Shown here: positions 34,729-42,749 of the stretch, piece by piece
How positions within the stretch are numbered: the stretch's first letter is position 1
Layout of the letters: each line of letters starts with the position of its first letter
NCBI RefSeq assembly: GCF_030551255.1
Contig: NZ_CP130630.1
Location: 11,345,001 to 11,409,000, forward strand
Direction of reading: 5' to 3'
DNA length: 64,000 nt
From: Streptomyces sp. NL15-2K
Lineage (GTDB): Bacteria > Actinomycetota > Actinomycetes > Streptomycetales > Streptomycetaceae
The notes under the pieces: generated by a model
What the model saw: the letters and a program-made list of their open reading frames with translations, nothing else
The model's database searches: none
Told to the model about the DNA's origin: nothing
Position numbers and translations under genes: made by a program

Positions 34729-35483
34729 CCGCGACAACCGCCACCGTGAGCACGCTGCCGGCCGCCCGGGTCGTCGACGCCGTGAAGGTGTACGGCACCG
34801 GCGACACCGCCGTGAGGGCCCTGGACGGGGTGAGCGTCGACTTTCCGGTCGGACGCTTCACCGCGATCATGGGGCCCTCGGGCTCCGGCAAGTCCACCCT
34901 GATGCACTGCGCGGCCGGACTCGACACCCTCACCTCGGGCGCCGCCCACATCGGCGACACCGAACTGGGCGCCCTCGACGACCGCCGCCTGACCCTGCTG
35001 CGCCGCGATCGCGTCGGATTCGTGTTCCAGGCGTTCAACCTGGTACCGACGCTGACCGTCGCCGAGAACATCCGGCTGCCGCTCGACCTCGCCGGCACCA
35101 AGGGCGACCCGGAGTGGATCGAAGCGCTGATCGACGTGGTCGGCCTGCGCGACCGGCTCCACCACCGGCCCTCCGAGCTCTCCGGCGGCCAGCAGCAACG
35201 CGTCGCCGTGGCCCGGGCGTTCGCCGGCCGGCCGGACGTCGTCTTCGCCGACGAGCCGACCGGCAACCTCGACTCCCGCTCCGGCGAGGAGGTCCTCGGG
35301 CTGCTCGGCCGCGCCGTACGCCAGACGGCCCGCACGGTCGTCATGGTCACCCATGACCCGGTCGCCGCCGCCCACGCCGACGAGGTCGTCTTCCTCGCCG
35401 ACGGACGCCTGGTCGACCGGATGGACTCCCCGACCGCCGACAAGGTCCTGGACCGCCTGAAAGCCTTCGAGGTGCCCTCATGA
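34725..35483 (+). CDS. ABC transporter ATP-binding protein (MacB/LolD type)
   Basis: The 252-residue ATPase has Walker A GPSGSGKSTLMH near residue 50, the MacB/LolD-type text FVFQAFNLVPTLTVAEN, signature LSGGQQQRVAVARAF, Walker B VVFADEPTGNLDSRSGEE and the switch VMVTHDPVAAAHAD. The DEPTGNLD form is the mark of the MacB/LolD/FtsE group that works with FtsX-type permeases. It overlaps both neighbours by four bases and energises the permease encoded next. Confidence 0.94.
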   Translation: MTATTATVSTLPAARVVDAVKVYGTGDTAVRALDGVSVDFPVGRFTAIMGPSGSGKSTLMHCAAGLDTLTSGAAHIGDTELGALDDRRLTLLRRDRVGFVFQAFNLVPTLTVAENIRLPLDLAGTKGDPEWIEALIDVVGLRDRLHHRPSELSGGQQQRVAVARAFAGRPDVVFADEPTGNLDSRSGEEVLGLLGRAVRQTARTVVMVTHDPVAAAHADEVVFLADGRLVDRMDSPTADKVLDRLKAFEVPS

Positions 35484-38041
35484 ACGCCTCCGTACGCCTG
35501 AGCGTGTCCTCCCTTCGCGCCCACAAGCGGCGCTTCGCCGGGACGTTCCTCGCGGTGTTCCTCGGCGTCGCCTTCCTCGCCGGGACGCTCGTCATGGGCG
35601 ACACGCTGCGCGCCAGTTTCGACACCATGTTCGGCAACGCGACCAGCGGCACCGACGCCGTCGTCCGCAGCGCGGACGACATCACCACGCCGGGGGAGAG
35701 CCAGGGCGTGCGCCAGCCGGTCGACACCGACCTGGTGAAGGCCGTCGAACAGGTCCCCGGCGTCGCGGCCGCCGCGCCCAACATCGAGGGCGCGGGCCAG
35801 CTCGTGGGCGCGGGCGGCAAGCCCATCGGCGGCCAGGGCCCGCCCACCCTCGCCGGCAACTGGATCACCGACCAGGAACTCAACCCGTACCGGCTCGCCG
35901 AAGGCCGCGCCCCGGAGAAGTCCGGCGAGGTCGTCGTCAACCGCGGCACCGCCGAACGGGGCGACCTGAAGATCGGCGACACGACGACCCTGCGGACGCC
36001 CGACCCGGTCAAGGTGACGATCGTGGGCCTCGCGACCTTCGGCGGCGAGGACGGCATGGCCCAGGTGACCTTCACCGGCATGACCCGGGCCGACGCCGAG
36101 AAGTACCTCACGGCCCGGCCCGGGGAGGCGGCGAGCATCCAGGTGCGCGCCGGGCCCGGAGTGAGCGAGCAGGAACTGGTCGACCGGCTGACGCCCGTCC
36201 TGCCCAAGGGAGTCGAGGCCATCACCGGTCAGGAGTCGGCCGAGGAGAACACCGACATGATCTCCAGCCAGTTCCTGTCCCTCTTCACGACCTTCCTGCT
36301 CGTGTTCTCCGGCGTCGCCCTGCTGGTCGCGACCTTCTCCATCCACAACACCTTCGCGATCGTCGTGGCCCAACGCACCCGTGAGAACGCCCTGCTGCGG
36401 GCGCTCGGCGCCTCGCGTCGGCAGGTCACCGTCACCACTCTCGTCGAGGCGAGCGCCGTGGCCGTGATCGCCTCGGTGGCGGGCCTGGCAGGCGGCATCG
36501 GCATCGCCGCCGGACTGCAGGCACTCTTCCCTGCCATCGGATTCCCGTTCCCCGAAGGCGCCTTGGTGATCAGCGCCCTGTCCCTGGCGCTGCCGCTGGT
36601 GGTCGGCATCGTGGTCTGCCTCGGCTCCGCGCTGCTGCCCGCCGTGCGCGCCGGCCGCACCGCACCCCTGGCCGCACTGCGCGAGACGGCGGTCGACCAG
36701 TCCGGGGCCTCCCGCGTCCGCGCCGTCACGGGCCTGGGCCTCGCCGCCCTCGCGGTCGCCGTGACCCTCACCGGCGTCCTGGTGTCACCGTCCATCTGGC
36801 TGGCGGGAACGGGCGCGGTCCTGGCCCTGGTCTCCTTCGTGGTCCTGGGCCCGGTCGCCTCCACCTCGGCCGTACGTGTCCTCGGCGGCCCGCTCGACCG
36901 GCTGCGCGGCGTCACGGGCGGCCTCGCTCGGCGCAACGCCCTGCGCAGTCCGAAGCGGACGGCCGCGACCGCCAGCGCCCTGATGATCGGCGTGGCCGTG
37001 GTCTCGCTGTTCACGGTGTTCGGCGCCTCGCTGAAGGCGACCATGGACCAGACCGTGTCGCGTTCCTTCGCCGGCGACGTCGCCGTGAGCACCCCGTCGT
37101 TCGGCGCGGGCGGCAGCGGCCTGAGCCCTCGGCTCGCCGGAGCGGTCCAGCAACTGCCCGAGGTGGACACGGCCGTCGGACTCGGCCGCGGCGTCGCCGA
37201 GGTCGACGGCAAGGGACGGGCGCTGACCGTCACCGACCCGCTCGCACTGGAGCGCACCTTCGACCTCGGCAAGATCCAGGGCTCCCTGGACACTCTCGGC
37301 ACCGACGGCCTCGCCGTCACCGAGAAGGAGGCCGACAAGCAGGGCCTGAAGACTGGTGACCAGGCGCACCTCACCTTCACCGACGGCAAGCGGGAGACCT
37401 TCACGGTCCGCGCGGTCTACGGCCAGTCCGAACTCGCCGGCGACTACGTCATCACCCGCGCCGCCTGGGCCCCGCACCGCACCCAGGACTCCGACACCCT
37501 CGTCGCCGTCTCCTTCAAGGACGGTGTGAGCACGGAGACAGGCAGGGCGGCGGTGGAGAAGGTGGCCGACCAATACGGCAACCCCGAGGTGCAGACCCGC
37601 GACGAGTACGCGCAGTCCTCGGCCGGCGGCATCGACATGATGCTCACGCTCGTCTACGCACTGCTCGCCCTCGCCGTGCTCATCGCGCTCCTCGGCATCG
37701 CCAACACCCTGACGCTGGCGATCCACGAGCGCACCCGCGAACTGGGCCTGCTCAGGGCCGTCGGCCAGACCCGGTCCCAACTGCGGGCCATGGTCCGCTG
37801 GGAGTCGGTCCTGGTCGCCGCCTTCGGCACGGTCGGCGGACTCGGCCTCGGCGCCTTCCTCGGCTGGGTGCTGGTGAAGGCCTCGGACGGCGCGAGCGAC
37901 AGCGCGTTCGCCTTCGCGATGCCGCCCCTGCAACTCGCCGTGGTGGCGCTGGTGGGCCTCGCGGCGGGAGCCTTGGCGGGCGTGCGCCCGGCCCGGCGCG
38001 CGGCACGCTTGGATGTGCTGCGGGCGATCGCGACTGAGTAG
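35480..38041 (+). CDS. FtsX-like ABC transporter permease (duplicated-domain type)
   Basis: The 853-residue membrane protein has the long actinobacterial layout. It shows an N-terminal helix (near residue 22), an extracellular MacB-PCD-like domain, a first FtsX domain of three to four helices (near 260-390), a linker with helices near 415-460, a second extracellular region and a second FtsX domain (near 720-840) ending RAARLDVLRAIATE. The ERTRELGLLRAVGQTRSQLR loop is the typical coupling segment. It probably exports a peptide, lipid or drug. The last 36 bases of the gene are included in a direct repeat. Confidence 0.92.
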   Translation: MNASVRLSVSSLRAHKRRFAGTFLAVFLGVAFLAGTLVMGDTLRASFDTMFGNATSGTDAVVRSADDITTPGESQGVRQPVDTDLVKAVEQVPGVAAAAPNIEGAGQLVGAGGKPIGGQGPPTLAGNWITDQELNPYRLAEGRAPEKSGEVVVNRGTAERGDLKIGDTTTLRTPDPVKVTIVGLATFGGEDGMAQVTFTGMTRADAEKYLTARPGEAASIQVRAGPGVSEQELVDRLTPVLPKGVEAITGQESAEENTDMISSQFLSLFTTFLLVFSGVALLVATFSIHNTFAIVVAQRTRENALLRALGASRRQVTVTTLVEASAVAVIASVAGLAGGIGIAAGLQALFPAIGFPFPEGALVISALSLALPLVVGIVVCLGSALLPAVRAGRTAPLAALRETAVDQSGASRVRAVTGLGLAALAVAVTLTGVLVSPSIWLAGTGAVLALVSFVVLGPVASTSAVRVLGGPLDRLRGVTGGLARRNALRSPKRTAATASALMIGVAVVSLFTVFGASLKATMDQTVSRSFAGDVAVSTPSFGAGGSGLSPRLAGAVQQLPEVDTAVGLGRGVAEVDGKGRALTVTDPLALERTFDLGKIQGSLDTLGTDGLAVTEKEADKQGLKTGDQAHLTFTDGKRETFTVRAVYGQSELAGDYVITRAAWAPHRTQDSDTLVAVSFKDGVSTETGRAAVEKVADQYGNPEVQTRDEYAQSSAGGIDMMLTLVYALLALAVLIALLGIANTLTLAIHERTRELGLLRAVGQTRSQLRAMVRWESVLVAAFGTVGGLGLGAFLGWVLVKASDGASDSAFAFAMPPLQLAVVALVGLAAGALAGVRPARRAARLDVLRAIATE

Positions 38042-38247
38042 GGGGGTAGGGCCCATCAACGCCCACTGTCCCAACGCGTCGGCCTTGAGGGAGCCGGAGG
38101 GGCGCGCCGCCTTGTGGGCTTGGGCCGGGCCCGGTGGGCGGCTCGCTTGGATGTGCTGCGGGCGATCGCGACTGAGTAGGGGGGTAGGGCCCATCAACGC
38201 CCACTGTCCCAACGCGTCGGCCTTGAGGGAGCCGGAGGGGCGCGCCG
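38006..38247 (+). repeat. Direct repeat of the FtsX gene 3' end
   Basis: 104 bp (38006-38109) recur identically at 38144-38247. The unit holds the last codons and stop of the permease gene plus its downstream segment. Upstream of the second copy, 12 or more bases still encode a match to the same C-terminus (ARWAARLDVLRAIATE then stop), with codon-level differences. The second copy therefore looks like the tail of a duplicated or related permease gene. Confidence 0.9.
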
Positions 38248-38311
38248 GTGTCGAGACGGCGAACGCGCGGAGGCGCGAAGCGCTGAGCACGATCGCCGTC
38301 TCGACACCGGC
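38244..38311. terminator. Long bidirectional terminator hairpin
   Basis: Perfect 19-bp inverted repeat (38244-38262 with 38293-38311) and a 30-nt loop, between the convergent permease and anti-sigma-type genes. The loop itself can form a small GC stem. Confidence 0.8.
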
Positions 38312-38359
38312 TAAGGCGCCCCGTAGGCGACCGAGCCAAAAAGCGGTGTCACCGCCCGG

Positions 38360-38911
38360 TCAGCCGGCAACGGCCGACCGGGCGGGAGCGGGTTCGGGCC
38401 TGCGCAGGTCGACCGCGTGCTCGACCTTCGCGAACCGGTGCGCGGGCTTCTCCGCGACCGTGCGCCGCAGCGGGCGCGCCGCACCCGCCCGCGTGGACGA
38501 GGGCGTGGGCAGGGTGAACCACACGACCTTGCCGGACTCGCCGTCCGGCCGCACGCCCCAGCTCTCGCTGACCGCGGCGACCATGGCGAGCCCGCGCCCG
38601 CAGGTGGCGAGCGCGTCGGCGTCCTTGGTGTCCTTGATGTCGGCCACGACCGGCAGACGCGGGTCGTGGTCGCGCACCGAGACCATGAGCCGGTCGAGCA
38701 GCAGCTCGATCTCCACGGTGCACGTCTTGTCGGGCTGGGCATGCCGGTGGACGTTGGTCAACAGCTCTGTCACACCGAGCGCGGCCCGGTCTATGAGGGG
38801 ATCCAGATGCCAGTAGCGCAACTGCGCCGATACGATTCTGCGGACCTGGCCGATCCGCGACGGCAGGGCTTGGAGCTCCACCGTGCAGTGCCTGCTTGGG
38901 TGACTGATCAC
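38360..38911 (-). CDS. Anti-sigma-factor-type serine kinase/ATP-binding protein
   Basis: The GTG at 38911 has GGGGAG at good distance and gives 183 residues; an ATG further upstream lacks support. The protein has a GHKL ATPase fold: GVTELLTNVHRHAQ (N-box), VRDHDPRLP, and GRGLAMVAAVSESWGVRPDG (G-boxes). This is the layout of the RsbW/SpoIIAB-like family abundant in Streptomyces. It may bind a sigma factor or phosphorylate an anti-anti-sigma protein. No sigma or antagonist gene is nearby, so its partner is encoded elsewhere. Confidence 0.88.
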   Translation of the reverse strand: MISHPSRHCTVELQALPSRIGQVRRIVSAQLRYWHLDPLIDRAALGVTELLTNVHRHAQPDKTCTVEIELLLDRLMVSVRDHDPRLPVVADIKDTKDADALATCGRGLAMVAAVSESWGVRPDGESGKVVWFTLPTPSSTRAGAARPLRRTVAEKPAHRFAKVEHAVDLRRPEPAPARSAVAG

Positions 38912-39118
38912 GGCTGCGACTCCCCGACGTAGAGGTCCGGAAGAACACGGAGTTCGGATCGATCCAGCAGAGTGCCTGCGTGACACGGCCGCCTGCTGTC
39001 GTGGCCGGCGGGCTGGTTCGCAGCGTTATCGCCGGTAAACCCAGAGTGACGTGAGACCAGCGTGGCTCAGGGGATGCGGTCCCGCAACTCGCGGTAGTTC
39101 AGTGAATACGCCCGCAGT

Positions 39119-39442
39119 TCAGCCGCTACGTCCCGCGGCCCTGCGTACGGCCTCGATGAACCGGCGTGCCGCGGGCGGCCCCGGCTCGCCCGGAGCGGGG
39201 TCGTGATCGCCCAGGGTCAGCAGGTACCGCTTGCCGTTGAGGTCCGCGAGCGCCCGGTCGTCGGGGGCGAACCAGGGCTTGGACGCACGCACCGCCTGCA
39301 CCGGAGCGCTGTCGATCTCGCTGCCGTAACTGGTGAGCAGCTCGAGCCTGCCGCCGCTGATCCGGACCTGCCCCGCCCGGGTCAGCGAACGCAGCCGCTT
39401 GCCGATCCGCACGCCCGTGGCCCTGAACTCCGGCTCCGCCAT
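39119..39442 (-). CDS. Small conserved hypothetical protein
   Basis: The 107-residue product from the ATG at 39442 (GGGAGAG before it) has a regular beta-rich N-terminal part (RATGVRIGKRLRSLTRAGQV), then DDRALADLNGKRYLLTLGDH and a basic C-terminus. No domain is recognised and no signal peptide or membrane helix is visible. Codon usage is normal for the window. It is divergent from the PLP-enzyme gene. The 207 bp between it and the anti-sigma-type gene hold nothing recognisable. Confidence 0.7.
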   Translation of the reverse strand: MAEPEFRATGVRIGKRLRSLTRAGQVRISGGRLELLTSYGSEIDSAPVQAVRASKPWFAPDDRALADLNGKRYLLTLGDHDPAPGEPGPPAARRFIEAVRRAAGRSG

Positions 39443-39787
39443 GCTCTCCCGCCCCCTTGTGTGCGTCGGTGTGCCGACCCGCGCCCCCGCGTGGGCCGAT
39501 GTCCGCTTCGTGTCCTGATCCAGTGTGCCCCCCGCTCGGGACCTTCGTCCCGTCGGGCAGTCTGCCCGCGACCGGCGTCGAGCACCAGTACGCACGACCG
39601 CCTCGCCGAGGGCGCCCGGAGCACTCGCGCGAATGCGCCCCCACCCTTGTGCGCCTGCCTGCCCCCAGGGGTGCCTTTGAGGCGCTCAAAGGTATGTTTA
39701 TGCAGGTGAGGAGCGTGCGGAAGGTGTCTATGCTCGGTGTGTCGGCCGCGCGATCCGCCGTCGGCGCGCAGCCTAAGGAGCCCCGCC
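39443..39787. promoter_or_regulatory. Divergent intergenic region with palindromic operator
   Basis: No gene is supported in these 345 bp. The main feature is the palindrome CCTTTGAG-GCG-CTCAAAGG at 39674-39692 (two perfect 8-bp arms), followed at once by an AT-rich stretch (GGTATGTTTATGCAGG) that looks like promoter DNA for the PLP-enzyme gene. The regulator is unknown. Confidence 0.5.
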
Positions 39788-40912
39788 GTGAGTACGCCCC
39801 AAAGAACCCGGACCGGCGAAACCCTCGACGTCGACCACACTGACGCCGTCTACCGCGGCTGGCTGAAAGAAGCCGTCCGCAAGGTCCAGGCCGACGCCAA
39901 CCGCTCGGCCGACACGCATCTGCTCCGCTTCCCGCTGCCGGAGAAATGGGGCATCGACCTGTATCTGAAGGACGAGTCGACCCATCCCACCGGCAGCCTC
40001 AAGCACCGCCTCGCCCGCTCGCTGTTCCTCTACGGCCTGTGCAATGGCTGGATCCGGCCCGGCCGCCCGGTGATCGAAGCGTCCAGCGGCTCGACGGCCG
40101 TGTCCGAGGCGTACTTCGCCAAGCTGATCGGCGTCCCCTTCATCGCCGTCATGCCGCGCACGACGAGCGCCGAGAAGATCCGCCTGATCGAGTTCCATGG
40201 CGGGCAGTGCCACTACGTCGACGACCCCCGCACGATGTACGAGGAGTCGTCCCGCCTCGCGGCGGACACCGGCGGCCACTACATGGACCAGTTCACCTAC
40301 GCCGAACGGGCCACGGACTGGCGCGGCAACAACAACATCGCCGAGTCGATCTTCCGCCAACTGCGTCTGGAGCGCTTCCCGGAGCCCGCGTGGATCGTCG
40401 CCACGGCCGGCACCGGCGGCACCTCCGCGACCCTCGCGCGCTACGTCCACTACACGCAGCACGACACCCGGGTCTGTGTCGCCGATCCGGAGAACTCGTG
40501 TTTCTTCGAGGGCTGGACCACCGGCGATCCGGACGTCACCTGCGACTGGGGCTCGCGCATAGAGGGCATCGGCCGCCCCCGCATGGAGCCGAGCTTCGTG
40601 CCCGGCGCGATCGACCGGATGATGAAGGTCCCGGACGCGGCCAGCGTCGCCGCCGTACGGGCCCTGGAGCAGGCCATCGGCCGCAGGGCGGGCGGGTCCA
40701 CGGGCACCGGGCTGTGGAGCGCGCTGAAGATCGTCGCCGAGATGGTGGCCGAAGGGCGGCAGGGGAGTGTGGTGACGCTGCTGTGCGACCCGGGCGACCG
40801 TTACCTGGACAAGTACTACTCGGACACCTGGCTCGCCGAACAGGGCCTGGACATCACGCCGTACACGGCGGCGATCGCCTCCCTGCTGGAGACGGGCGTC
40901 TGGCCGGACTGA
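39788..40912 (+). CDS. PLP-dependent cysteine synthase/CBS-like enzyme
   Basis: GTG at 39788 has AAGGAG eight bases upstream; a longer open frame is not supported. The 374-residue protein has fold-type II PLP motifs: the Schiff-base lysine in [13 protein letters not shown] (near residue 71), the substrate loop [17 protein letters not shown], and the phosphate-binding [14 protein letters not shown] near residue 201. Length exceeds cysteine synthase (about 310), with an N-terminal extension and C-terminal segment ending [12 protein letters not shown]. It likely acts in sulfur or serine/cysteine metabolism; specificity is open. Operator-like palindrome upstream. Confidence 0.88.
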   Translation: MSTPQRTRTGETLDVDHTDAVYRGWLKEAVRKVQADANRSADTHLLRFPLPEKWGIDLYLKDESTHPTGSLKHRLARSLFLYGLCNGWIRPGRPVIEASSGSTAVSEAYFAKLIGVPFIAVMPRTTSAEKIRLIEFHGGQCHYVDDPRTMYEESSRLAADTGGHYMDQFTYAERATDWRGNNNIAESIFRQLRLERFPEPAWIVATAGTGGTSATLARYVHYTQHDTRVCVADPENSCFFEGWTTGDPDVTCDWGSRIEGIGRPRMEPSFVPGAIDRMMKVPDAASVAAVRALEQAIGRRAGGSTGTGLWSALKIVAEMVAEGRQGSVVTLLCDPGDRYLDKYYSDTWLAEQGLDITPYTAAIASLLETGVWPD

Positions 40913-41106
40913 CTGGTGCTCGGCAGACAACGTCCGCCCCGTCGCGACGCCCGGCACGCCCGCTCGCCGCACCGGCCCGGAAGCCCAAGTACGTCCAGGC
41001 CCTTCGGGCAGACGCCGCCTTCCGCCCGGCACTCCCCCGGAGGGGCCCCAGAGCACGCACTGGACGCCGCTCCTTGGCGGGCGAACGTCGCCCGCGGGGG
41101 CACTAC
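40913..41106 (+). repeat. MITE-like element, copy 3 (shortened and diverged)
   Basis: 194-bp relative of copies 1 and 4: left end CTGGTGCTCGGCAGACAACG, right end GCGGGGGCACTAC, shared GTCGCGACGCCCGGCACG and CTCGCCGCACCGG. The CTCCCCCACTGCCCTAAAGG segment has been lost and the central hairpin altered. It starts at the base after the PLP-enzyme stop. Its right-end TAG on the minus strand (41103-41105) is the stop codon of the convergent SRPBCC gene. Confidence 0.75.
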
Positions 41107-41576
41107 TGGGTGGCCAGCCGCCGGTCCAGTGAGGTGACGGCGTCCCGGAAGGCCCGCCCGAGTCCCGCACGGGCCAGGGTCAGCAGGAGACGGAACGGCG
41201 CCGTCCCGTCGGCGGCGAAGGTCCACCGCACCCGGGTGCCGGTGGCGGCCGGAGTCAGCCGCCACTCCTCGGCCAGCGCGCGGGCGCCCGGCGCGTTGGT
41301 CACGTCGACGCGATAGGCGTACACCTCGGGTTCCTCGGCGGCGAGGATCGTCTCCTGGAACCGCGTCCCGCCCTTGAGCCGGATCTCGCGTCGGGCGCCG
41401 TCCTCCAGCGGCCGGGCCAGCGTCACGGCAGCGAACCACTCGGTCCAGCCGGGCACGTCCTCGGCCAGCGCGCGGAAGACCGCATGGGGAGCCGCGGAGA
41501 TCTCCCGCGCGAACACGAGCCGTACGGGCGCGGTCTCGACGAACTCGATTCCCACCGGGCGCAGACGGCGAGCCAT
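41103..41576 (-). CDS. SRPBCC-family (polyketide cyclase/dehydrase-like) protein
   Basis: From ATG 41576 the product has 157 residues; an in-frame GTG at 41624 is less likely. It begins VETAPVRLVFAREISAAPHA, contains FRALAEDVPGWTEWFAAVTLA, and shows EEWRLTPAATGTRVRWTFA and a C-terminal amphipathic helix. This is the helix-grip fold of lipid or polyketide binding proteins. No catalytic residues are apparent and the ligand is unknown. It follows the DeoR gene by 60 bases on the same strand. Its TAG stop comes from the border of a MITE-like element. Confidence 0.85.
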   Translation of the reverse strand: MARRLRPVGIEFVETAPVRLVFAREISAAPHAVFRALAEDVPGWTEWFAAVTLARPLEDGARREIRLKGGTRFQETILAAEEPEVYAYRVDVTNAPGARALAEEWRLTPAATGTRVRWTFAADGTAPFRLLLTLARAGLGRAFRDAVTSLDRRLATQ

Positions 41577-41636
41577 GGGCGAGAACCCCCTGGGAGAAGC
41601 GGGCGGTTGACCGGGCAGCGTCACCTTAGCTGACGG

Positions 41637-42470
41637 TCAGTCACCTGTCTGTACCTCTTCGGGCTCACCGGCCACCACCAGCCGCCGCAGGTGCTCCGCC
41701 ACCTCCGCACGCGCCTCGGCCGGCAACCCGGCGTCCGTCACCAGCGTGTCGACCTGCTCCAGCGCCGCGAACGAACTCAAGCCCACCGTGCCCCACTTGG
41801 TGTGGTCGGCGACCACCACGACCCGCCGCGCCGACTGCACCAGGCGGCGGTTGGTCTCGGCCTCCGCGAGGTTCGGCGTCGACAGGCCGGCCTCGACCGA
41901 TATCCCGTGCACCCCGAGGAACAGCATGTCGAAGTGGAGTGCCGCGATCGCCTGATCGGCCACCGGCCCCACCAACGAGTCGGACGGGGTGCGCACCCCG
42001 CCCGTCAGCACCACCGTGGCCGCACCCTGCCGGGGACCGGAGGTGCGCTGCGCCGCGTGGAAGACGTCGGCCACCCGCACCGAGTTGGTGACGACGGTCA
42101 GGTCCGGCACGTCGACCAGCTGGTGCGCCAGCGCGTACGTCGTCGTGCCGCCCGACAGCGCGATCGCGCTGCCCGGCGCGACCAGCTCCGCCGCGGCCCG
42201 CGCGATGTCCTCCTTGGCGGTCAGCTCCAGGCCCGACTTGGCCTCGAAGCCCGGCTCGTGCGTACTCGCCTCGACCACCGGGACAGCGCCGCCGTGCACC
42301 TTCTCCAGCACGCCCTGCCGGGCGAGCGCGTCGAGGTCGCGCCGTACGGTCATGTCCGACACGCCGAGCTTGCGAGTGAGCTCGTTGACGCGGACGCCGC
42401 CGCGGCGCCGGACCTCGTCCAGGATCAGGGCGCGCCGCTGCTCCGCGAGGAGGTTCTGATTCTCGCTCAC
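41637..42470 (-). CDS. DeoR-family transcriptional regulator
   Basis: The 277-residue protein (GTG start) has the winged helix GGVRVNELTRKLGVSDMTVR near residue 24 and the DeoR sensor domain: ALSGGTTTYALAHQLV, VVTNSVRVADVF, VLTGGVRTPSDSLVG and FLGVHGISVEAGLSTPNLAE. It differs clearly from the DeoR protein at 25298, so they are distant paralogues. A sugar-phosphate effector is expected for the family. No sugar genes are adjacent, so it probably acts elsewhere in the genome. Confidence 0.9.
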   Translation of the reverse strand: MSENQNLLAEQRRALILDEVRRRGGVRVNELTRKLGVSDMTVRRDLDALARQGVLEKVHGGAVPVVEASTHEPGFEAKSGLELTAKEDIARAAAELVAPGSAIALSGGTTTYALAHQLVDVPDLTVVTNSVRVADVFHAAQRTSGPRQGAATVVLTGGVRTPSDSLVGPVADQAIAALHFDMLFLGVHGISVEAGLSTPNLAEAETNRRLVQSARRVVVVADHTKWGTVGLSSFAALEQVDTLVTDAGLPAEARAEVAEHLRRLVVAGEPEEVQTGD

Positions 42471-42520
42471 GTACGCTCCGGTCCTTTCGCCTCAAGCCGT
42501 CCGACACGCTCCCGCGCACC

Positions 42521-42562
42521 ATCCCCCAACTCTCGACTTCGCTCGAGCCGGGGGGACCCCCA
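42521..42562. repeat. REP-like intergenic hairpin element
   Basis: CTCGA-6-TCGAG stem inside CCCCCAACT and GGGGGGACCCCC flanks, 42 bp in all, in the 279-bp gap between the DeoR and membrane-protein starts. The GGGGGGACCCCC text also occurs inside MITE-like copies 2 and 4. Apart from this and a CGGAGAT ribosome site near 42740, nothing is evident in the gap. Confidence 0.5.
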
Positions 42563-42749
42563 TCCACGAGGAGATACTGCCCGTCCCCGGTGCGCGGACG
42601 TCCCATCCTTGCACGTGCCGGGGTGGGTGGCGGCACCGACTGTCCCGACGCGCGCATGTCACCCGGGCGACGCCCGAGTCACGGCAGTCACACGGATCGG
42701 GGAGATTCCGTGACGGGGGGTGTGCGCAGCGCGACTAACGGAGATCCTT

